Positions 7,347 to 11,575 of a DNA stretch of 11,575 bases are shown here, one piece after another. This stretch comes from Chryseobacterium gleum. Its GTDB lineage: Bacteria; Bacteroidota; Bacteroidia; Flavobacteriales_D; Crocinitomicaceae. The notes beneath the pieces are model-generated. The model did no database searches. It saw only the letters and a list, made by a program, of their open reading frames with translations, and was not told where the DNA came from. How positions within the stretch are numbered: the stretch's first letter is position 1; each line of letters begins with the position of its first letter. The stretch lies in assembly GCA_943326315.2 (NCBI GenBank), contig CALPSU020000045.1, forward strand, positions 1 through 11,575. Reading direction: 5' to 3'. Made by a program: the position numbers and the translations under genes.

Positions 7347-7469
7347 TATAATATATTATTAATGTGCTTTTATTTAACTTTTTTAATTACTTCAAATGAA
7401 GCTTTTTTTAAATATTTTTTAAACTGCCTAAAACAGCAAAAAAATAAGTAAAGTCGACAATCAAAAAGA

Positions 7470-8141
7470 TTAATAAATAGCTGGTACAACTACTTCCAAT
7501 TTGTTTTCCACTTCAGTAACACCTGGAGCATTCCAAGATGCATGTTCTGCATCATTTTTTTCTGCATAAGAACGAACGATACCTTTCAACACAATTTTAT
7601 TACCTTTATTTTCTACAAAAATATTATCTGAATCAATTGTAGCATTACGACGAAAAGCTTCTTCGATTTTTTGTTTAACGGTTGCAGTATTTACATTCAT
7701 TTTTGGTTTGATAGCAATCATATTATTGATTCCTTTTACACCAGAAAGATTTTCAATAGCATATTTCACCGCATTTTTTTCATACGTCCATTCAACAACA
7801 CCAGTAACAGTAACCCAACCATCTTCAACTTTAATTTTGATTTTATCTTCAGGAATAATACTATGCCATTTCATCGCATTAATTACTGCTTCTGCAATCT
7901 CACTATCGGTTTTTTTGAATGTGGGCCCAAACTTAACAATTATGTCCTCTGCAACTGCCTGAACACCATCTACTCTGTAAGCTGCCTGCTCTGCAGCTCT
8001 TTTTTTACTATAAAGATCAACCATACCTGATAATGTTACAATTCCATTTTTTACTGAAACACCTATGTCAGATGCTTTTAAGTAAGTTTCCCATTTTAAT
8101 TCGTCGATTACATCGTTTTGAATTTCTAAATCTGTTTTCAT
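7470..8141 (-). CDS. Triple BON-domain protein, array copy 2
   Basis: This 223-residue paralogue of the neighbouring genes has BON domains at about 5-71, 78-146 and 153-218. The cores are GIVTLSGMV, WVTVTGVV and KIVLKGIV. The third domain keeps the full family ending AEKNDAEHASWNAPGVTEV, the best-preserved third domain of the four and close to the general form RSxAExxxAExAxWxAPGV. No signal peptide, membrane segment or cysteine is present. Copies 1 and 2 share most residues through domains 1 and 2 (both open MKTD-EIQ-DV, with KKTDSEIAEAV here against KTDTEVAQAV), pointing to duplication within the locus. Confidence 0.93.
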   Translation of the reverse strand: MKTDLEIQNDVIDELKWETYLKASDIGVSVKNGIVTLSGMVDLYSKKRAAEQAAYRVDGVQAVAEDIIVKFGPTFKKTDSEIAEAVINAMKWHSIIPEDKIKIKVEDGWVTVTGVVEWTYEKNAVKYAIENLSGVKGINNMIAIKPKMNVNTATVKQKIEEAFRRNATIDSDNIFVENKGNKIVLKGIVRSYAEKNDAEHASWNAPGVTEVENKLEVVVPAIY

Positions 8142-8228
8142 TTTGTTAATTTTTAAATTATTATTTTATTTAATTGTAATACAAAGTAAGCTCTTAGGTT
8201 AAACGTTTTAAATGACTGAGATTATAGA

Positions 8229-8924
8229 TTATACTGATTGTCGTTGATTCGTGATTGATAATTTTTCAGGTAGTGATTTTAAGCGATTACATACAAATGA
8301 AACCCCTTGAATATTAGATACCACTTTTGCTGCTTCTTTTTTTTCTTCCTCTGATCGAACGATTCCTCTAAGTAAAACTGTGGCTCCAATACCACTTACT
8401 AGAATATTATTTTCGTCGATATTTTTATTTTTAATAAAGGCTTCTTTAATTTCTAAAATTATATTGGTGATATTAATTTTAGCTCTTGGGTTAATCTTAA
8501 TTAAATTTGTCACACCCTTTACTCCTGAAATACATTCAATTACCCTGTTCACACATGTCTTTTCAAAGACCCAATCAACTTCTCCAATAATAGTCACCCA
8601 TGAATCTTCTACTTGAACTTTTATTTTTTCTTCTGGAATTTTATTATGCCAATGAAAAGCTTTTGTAATTGCTTCCGCAAGATCTAAATCAGGAATTTTT
8701 TTATCGTTTTCATAACGAACAATTATACTTTCAACAACTGCTCTAACACCATCTATTCGAAATGCAACATTCTCAGCTAATCTTTTTTTACTATAACAAT
8801 CAACAAAACCTTTGAGTGTTACTAATCCATTATTAACAAAAACTTCAATGTCTAAGGAATTACTTTTTGTTTCCCATTTTAATTCAGCAATAATATCTTT
8901 TTGAATTTCGAAATCTTTAGTCAT
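8229..8924 (-). CDS. Triple BON-domain protein, array copy 3 (diverged, cysteine-containing)
   Basis: This is a 231-residue paralogue with BON domains at about 5-71, 78-146 and 152-217. It is the most diverged copy: the start is MTKDFEIQ instead of MKTDxEIQ, the third domain has lost the WNAPGV segment (here SNIQGV, 203-208) and has KNKNID in place of RNATID, and a 14-residue tail (SLPEKLSITNQRQS) follows. It carries four cysteines (43, 124, 131, 212) while the other three copies have none. This may give it a redox or metal-linked property, or may only reflect relaxed constraint. The reading frame is intact. It is 80 bases after copy 4 and 87 before copy 2. Confidence 0.92.
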   Translation of the reverse strand: MTKDFEIQKDIIAELKWETKSNSLDIEVFVNNGLVTLKGFVDCYSKKRLAENVAFRIDGVRAVVESIIVRYENDKKIPDLDLAEAITKAFHWHNKIPEEKIKVQVEDSWVTIIGEVDWVFEKTCVNRVIECISGVKGVTNLIKINPRAKINITNIILEIKEAFIKNKNIDENNILVSGIGATVLLRGIVRSEEEKKEAAKVVSNIQGVSFVCNRLKSLPEKLSITNQRQSV

Positions 8925-9004
8925 ATTATAAAATTTTTAAGATTGTTTTAAATTCAATTATCTGAAATAAAATAGTAGTAGTTAGAAACAAAAACATGAC
9001 GTAA

Positions 9005-9685
9005 TTAATTTAAACCTTCTAATCTTGGAGCAACTACTTTCAGACGGTTATCCACAAGAAGTACTCCTCGAGATTGGGCTGCGATTCTTTCTGCAACTTC
9101 TTTTTCTACATTCGATCGAACAAGACCTCTAAGAATTATTTTATTTCGAACACCACTGATAACGATGCTATTTGCATCTATTAAAGCATTTTTATGAAAA
9201 GCTGAATTAATCTCCCACTTGATAGTACTAATATTCATTTTACTTTTCATAGTAACATTAACTGAATTCGTAAGTCCTTTAACACCAGGAATATTTTTTA
9301 TAGCCATATTTACATTTGTTTTTTCAAAATTCCAATCGACATCTCCAGTGATTGTAACCCAACCATTTTCTACTTTCACTTTCACATGCTCTTCTGGAAG
9401 ATTATTTTGAAATTGTATCGCTTTAACAACTAATTGTGCAATCTCTGGATCTGTTACTTTTTCATCTGTATCAAACCGAACAATAATATCTTCCGCAACA
9501 GCTTTAACACCCTCTACACGAAAGACAATACTTTCTGCTAATCTCTTTTTACTAAAACTATCTACAAAACCCGTTAATGTTACCACGCCGTCTTTTACAG
9601 ACACGCCAATATCAGATGATTTAATGTAAGATTCCAATTGAAGTTCCTCAATAACATCTCTTTGAATTTCTAAGTCTGTTTTCAT
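9005..9685 (-). CDS. Triple BON-domain protein, array copy 4 (first gene of the array)
   Basis: This 226-residue paralogue has BON domains at about 5-71, 78-146 and 151-218. The cores are GVVTLTGFV, WVTITGDV and KIILRGLV. In the third domain the usual NAPGV is SRGV, so that turn is changed. No signal peptide or cysteine is present. As the promoter-proximal gene of the array it lies behind the FNR-like promoter at 9724-9788, so this promoter may drive all four BON genes and perhaps hsp20; gaps of 80-123 bases inside the array leave room for internal promoters, none of which is convincing. Confidence 0.93.
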   Translation of the reverse strand: MKTDLEIQRDVIEELQLESYIKSSDIGVSVKDGVVTLTGFVDSFSKKRLAESIVFRVEGVKAVAEDIIVRFDTDEKVTDPEIAQLVVKAIQFQNNLPEEHVKVKVENGWVTITGDVDWNFEKTNVNMAIKNIPGVKGLTNSVNVTMKSKMNISTIKWEINSAFHKNALIDANSIVISGVRNKIILRGLVRSNVEKEVAERIAAQSRGVLLVDNRLKVVAPRLEGLN

Positions 9686-9723
9686 ATTTATATAATTTTA
9701 ATTTATGTTTTATTTATCTCCTA

Positions 9724-9788
9724 CAAAGGAAAAGGTTCCTAAAAAAAATAGTTATGACCCCTACAAATAACCTGTCTGATCTCAATCA
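9724..9788 (-). promoter_or_regulatory. Promoter with FNR-like dyad for the BON array
   Basis: The dyad CTGAT-CTCA-ATCAG (core TGAT-N4-ATCA at 9777-9788) is the most symmetrical of the set. On the minus strand the 8-mer TTCCTTTG (plus 9724-9731) forms the -7-like core, followed by TAG exactly as at the SHOCT promoter (CTTTGTAG in both). Outer span 65 bases, identical to the other three. The core is about 39 bases upstream of the copy 4 start. The rest of the gap (9789-9933) holds only an A/T-rich inverted repeat (9839-9846 with 9877-9884) of unclear meaning. Confidence 0.62.
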
Positions 9789-9933
9789 GAAACAGTAAGT
9801 AAAAAGATTTGTAAGCTGGTTTTTAGATTAAGAGATTTATTGAATTTCACATCCAAGAAATCATGAAATAAATTGGAATTCAATGGGGTAAATAATTATT
9901 AACTGATAAGTAAAATTCTTTTAAAAATTTGAC

Positions 9934-10542
9934 TTATGATAATGTAAACGCCTGTTTTAGATGCTTGTAAACTTCCGAAAGATCGTCGCAAAAGTGACTC
10001 CAATTTTTAGAGAATGGGGAATCTCCTTCCGTAAATTTAACTTTCATTTTATCTACCTTTTTAGCGAAATCTAACTTTAAACTTTCAAATTCTGATTTTA
10101 CAGTAAGTTTTCCTAATTCAAATCTTAGAAATAGAATTTCTAATTTAATTTTAAACTTTTCAATTTCCGTATTTATCTTAATATAAAAATCTCTATCCAC
10201 AGCAGTATTTTTAAGACTTTCTTCAATTTCTTCTACAAGTGGTAAAATTTTCTTTTTTTGTTCAATAAAAGCTTCTAGAGTTTCATCTTTTGCCTCTTCT
10301 AAAAATTTTTCAACCTGTTCAAATTTCATTATCAATTCTGAGGCACTAATATTATCTTCTCTCAACTTATTTATTGAATCGTGAATAACTTCCTGAAATT
10401 TCTTTTTTAATTCTTCAAACTTCTCAATTGCAACTGCTTTACCAAGTGATAGTTGCACTCTAAATTCCTCTAATTCTACAGCTGCTTTTCGTAATCCGTT
10501 AATTGCTTTGTCCATAAAATTTATTTTACTTACTTTTTCCAT
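9934..10542 (-). CDS. Charged all-helical protein with internal duplication
   Basis: This 202-residue protein of unrecognised family is rich in Lys and Glu, soluble and predicted almost entirely helical or coiled-coil. Residues about 22-53 and 131-162 align without gaps at an offset of 110: both contain a Leu-rich helix, an LGK turn (33-35 and 143-145), then F-E-x-L-K (42-46 and 152-156) and a Phe four residues on. The protein therefore looks like two copies of one helical hairpin unit joined by a middle helix (about 75-115). The single Cys (185) is near the C-terminus. The gene stands between the L,D-transpeptidase and the BON array, with its own FNR-like promoter. A structural or binding role in stress is plausible by context only. 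Confidence 0.8.
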   Translation of the reverse strand: MEKVSKINFMDKAINGLRKAAVELEEFRVQLSLGKAVAIEKFEELKKKFQEVIHDSINKLREDNISASELIMKFEQVEKFLEEAKDETLEAFIEQKKKILPLVEEIEESLKNTAVDRDFYIKINTEIEKFKIKLEILFLRFELGKLTVKSEFESLKLDFAKKVDKMKVKFTEGDSPFSKNWSHFCDDLSEVYKHLKQAFTLS

Positions 10543-10562
10543 GATTTGCTTATTATTTCAGA

Positions 10563-10627
10563 CAAAGATCCTTGAATCTCACTTAAATAAAATTGTCAAG
10601 AATCAAAAAAATAGATGATACTAATCA
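10563..10627 (-). promoter_or_regulatory. Promoter with FNR-like dyad for the helical protein
   Basis: The dyad TGAT-ACTA-ATCA is at 10616-10627. On the minus strand the 8-mer GATCTTTG (plus 10563-10570) matches TAnnTTTG except for the first base. Outer span 65 bases, the same as the three other promoters. The core is about 20 bases from the start codon at 10542, giving a very short leader. The dyad begins to overlap the region just past the L,D-transpeptidase stop at 10646, and no terminator is seen between the two genes. Confidence 0.6.
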
Positions 10628-10645
10628 AATCGTCAGGATAAATTT

Positions 10646-11575
10646 TCACTCTTTATTTCTCGTTAAAATCAGCTCTAAATCTTTATCATATCCATAAATA
10701 TCTTCTCTGAAATTTGGATTATTTTCTTCATCAATCCAGGATGTAAAATAACATATATGCACTTTTACTGGAATATCTAAATCAATTTTTCTCTCTTTTT
10801 TAGCTTCGATTGTTTTTATTAAGTTTTCACTTGTCCAGTAAGGATCATATTGTAGTAAATAGGTTGCTAATTCAAGTGGTTTTTCAATCCTAATACATCC
10901 ATGACTGAATGTTCTTACATTTTTCGTAAATAAATTTTTAGAAGGGGTATCGTGTAAATAGATATTGTATGGGTTCGGGAAAATAAATTTAATTTGACCT
11001 AAAGCATTCCATGGTCCAGGTTTTTGTCGAAATCGATAGGATATCTTGCCGTCTGTTTCGCTTCTAAGGACAATAATATGTTCTTTTTTAAGATAATTTT
11101 TATCATTTCTTATTTTAGGTATTATTTCTTTTGAAGCAATACTTTGAGGTATTTCCCACCATGGATTTAAAATGATATAGGTCATATCGGCACTAAAAAT
11201 AGGTGTATTATTTGTGGTTTTTCCTACTATTATTTTCATATCCAAAACAGACTTATCATTTTCAATTACATTCAAAATAAAACCTGCTGAATTAACGAAA
11301 ATATACTTTTGGGGTAACCGTCGCGGAAGCCACCTCCATCTTTCCATATTCAATTTGATTTGTTTAATTCTAAAATCAATAGATACATTTAAAGCTTTAA
11401 TAGTCTTAAAATAGACAAATCCGTCATCAATTAATCCATAATTAGATTGGGTTATTTTTAATACTTTTTCTAAAGAAGGATCAAATATAGAATCTGTAAC
11501 ATTTAATTTAGGAAATAGTACATTCAAACGTTTTCTAAGCAAAAGAACATTATAATTTTTATCACCTTTTTTTAA
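10646..11575 (-). CDS. YcbB-type L,D-transpeptidase, 5' end beyond the window
   Basis: The frame stays open from the stop to the right edge (309 visible residues), so the gene is partial and a TTG at 11540-11542 is not its true start. The visible N-terminus (LKKGDKNYNVLLLRKRL, then FDPSLEKVLK and YGLIDDGF) is a peptidoglycan-binding domain. NMERWRWLPRRLP (76-88) is the hallmark joining it to the catalytic domain of the YcbB/LdtD class. Catalytic residues are all visible: HDTP (208-211) and SHGCIR (224-229), nucleophile Cys227. The enzyme makes 3-3 peptidoglycan cross-links or attaches proteins to the wall, acting in the periplasm; the expected signal peptide and N-terminal domain lie off the window. 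The family is usually about 500 residues or more in Bacteroidota. Confidence 0.95.
   Translation of the reverse strand, partial: LKKGDKNYNVLLLRKRLNVLFPKLNVTDSIFDPSLEKVLKITQSNYGLIDDGFVYFKTIKALNVSIDFRIKQIKLNMERWRWLPRRLPQKYIFVNSAGFILNVIENDKSVLDMKIIVGKTTNNTPIFSADMTYIILNPWWEIPQSIASKEIIPKIRNDKNYLKKEHIIVLRSETDGKISYRFRQKPGPWNALGQIKFIFPNPYNIYLHDTPSKNLFTKNVRTFSHGCIRIEKPLELATYLLQYDPYWTSENLIKTIEAKKERKIDLDIPVKVHICYFTSWIDEENNPNFREDIYGYDKDLELILTRNKE

Noticed and set aside
7347..7469. Possible small hairpins (CTTC/GAAG followed by a T-run) between BON copies 1 and 2
   Set aside because: The stem is only four to five pairs, and the T-run is on the plus strand where no gene ends.
7709..7720. A sixth TGAT-N4-ATCA dyad
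   Set aside because: It lies inside BON copy 2 and encodes part of its second-third domain linker; no TTTG core at the shared spacing leads to a gene. One chance match in the window is expected.
7671..8030. 119-residue open frame on the plus strand
   Set aside because: It is fully antisense to BON copy 2, has Phe/Asn-rich low-complexity composition typical of the reverse of an AT-rich gene, and resembles no family.
9839..9884. Inverted repeat ATTGAATT/AATTCAAT with a 30-base loop, and a nested TTTCA/TGAAA pair
   Set aside because: It is A/T-only apart from one pair, the loop is long, and it has no U-tract or partner feature; it can arise by chance in this composition.
10646..11542. Complete L,D-transpeptidase starting at TTG 11540-11542
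   Set aside because: The frame is open to the edge and the 11 extra residues complete the peptidoglycan-binding motif LKKGD, so the gene is cut by the window.

Overview
The window is AT-rich, roughly 30% GC, and looks like a member of the Bacteroidota, most likely a flavobacterium-like lineage. Three things support this. There is a secreted beta-helix protein with a Bacteroidota-type type IX secretion tail. The start codons have A/T-rich leaders with no clear Shine-Dalgarno. The promoters carry a TTTG core like the Bacteroidota -7 element (consensus TAnnTTTG). All genes but one lie on the minus strand. I saw no rRNA, tRNA, CRISPR, transposase or phage gene, and no gene-free stretch reaches 300 bases.

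Layout from left to right. Positions 1-190 are non-coding and hold one TGAT-N4-ATCA dyad. Next come a small SHOCT membrane protein (191-436, -), a six-helix membrane protein (582-1229, -) and a DUF6629-like membrane protein (1476-2144, +). A strong hairpin (2147-2173) closes the convergent junction. A tight minus-strand block follows, read from high to low coordinates: a bacterial release-factor-like protein (baeRF, 4975-6057), a membrane-anchored GyrI-like protein resembling eukaryotic TEX264 (4402-4962), a type IX-secreted beta-helix protein (2683-4398) and a TerB-like helical protein (2213-2659). Upstream of it are hsp20 (6127-6573), which ends in a textbook terminator, and four tandem paralogues each built of three BON domains (6678-9685). 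Further right are a helical protein with an internal duplication (9934-10542) and the 3' part of a YcbB-type L,D-transpeptidase that runs off the right edge (10646-11575).

The content reads as a stress or envelope-maintenance island: a chaperone, BON proteins, a release-factor-like ribosome-associated candidate, a cell-wall cross-linking enzyme and small membrane proteins.

The strongest hidden signal is regulatory. Five intergenic TGAT-N4-ATCA palindromes match the half-sites of FNR-type regulators. Four of them sit at exactly the same distance (65 bases from the outer edge of the dyad to the last base of a TTTG core) in front of the SHOCT gene, the DUF6629 gene, the BON array and the helical gene. 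This suggests one Crp/Fnr-type activator, possibly responding to low oxygen or redox state, switches these units on together. The sensing signal is inference.
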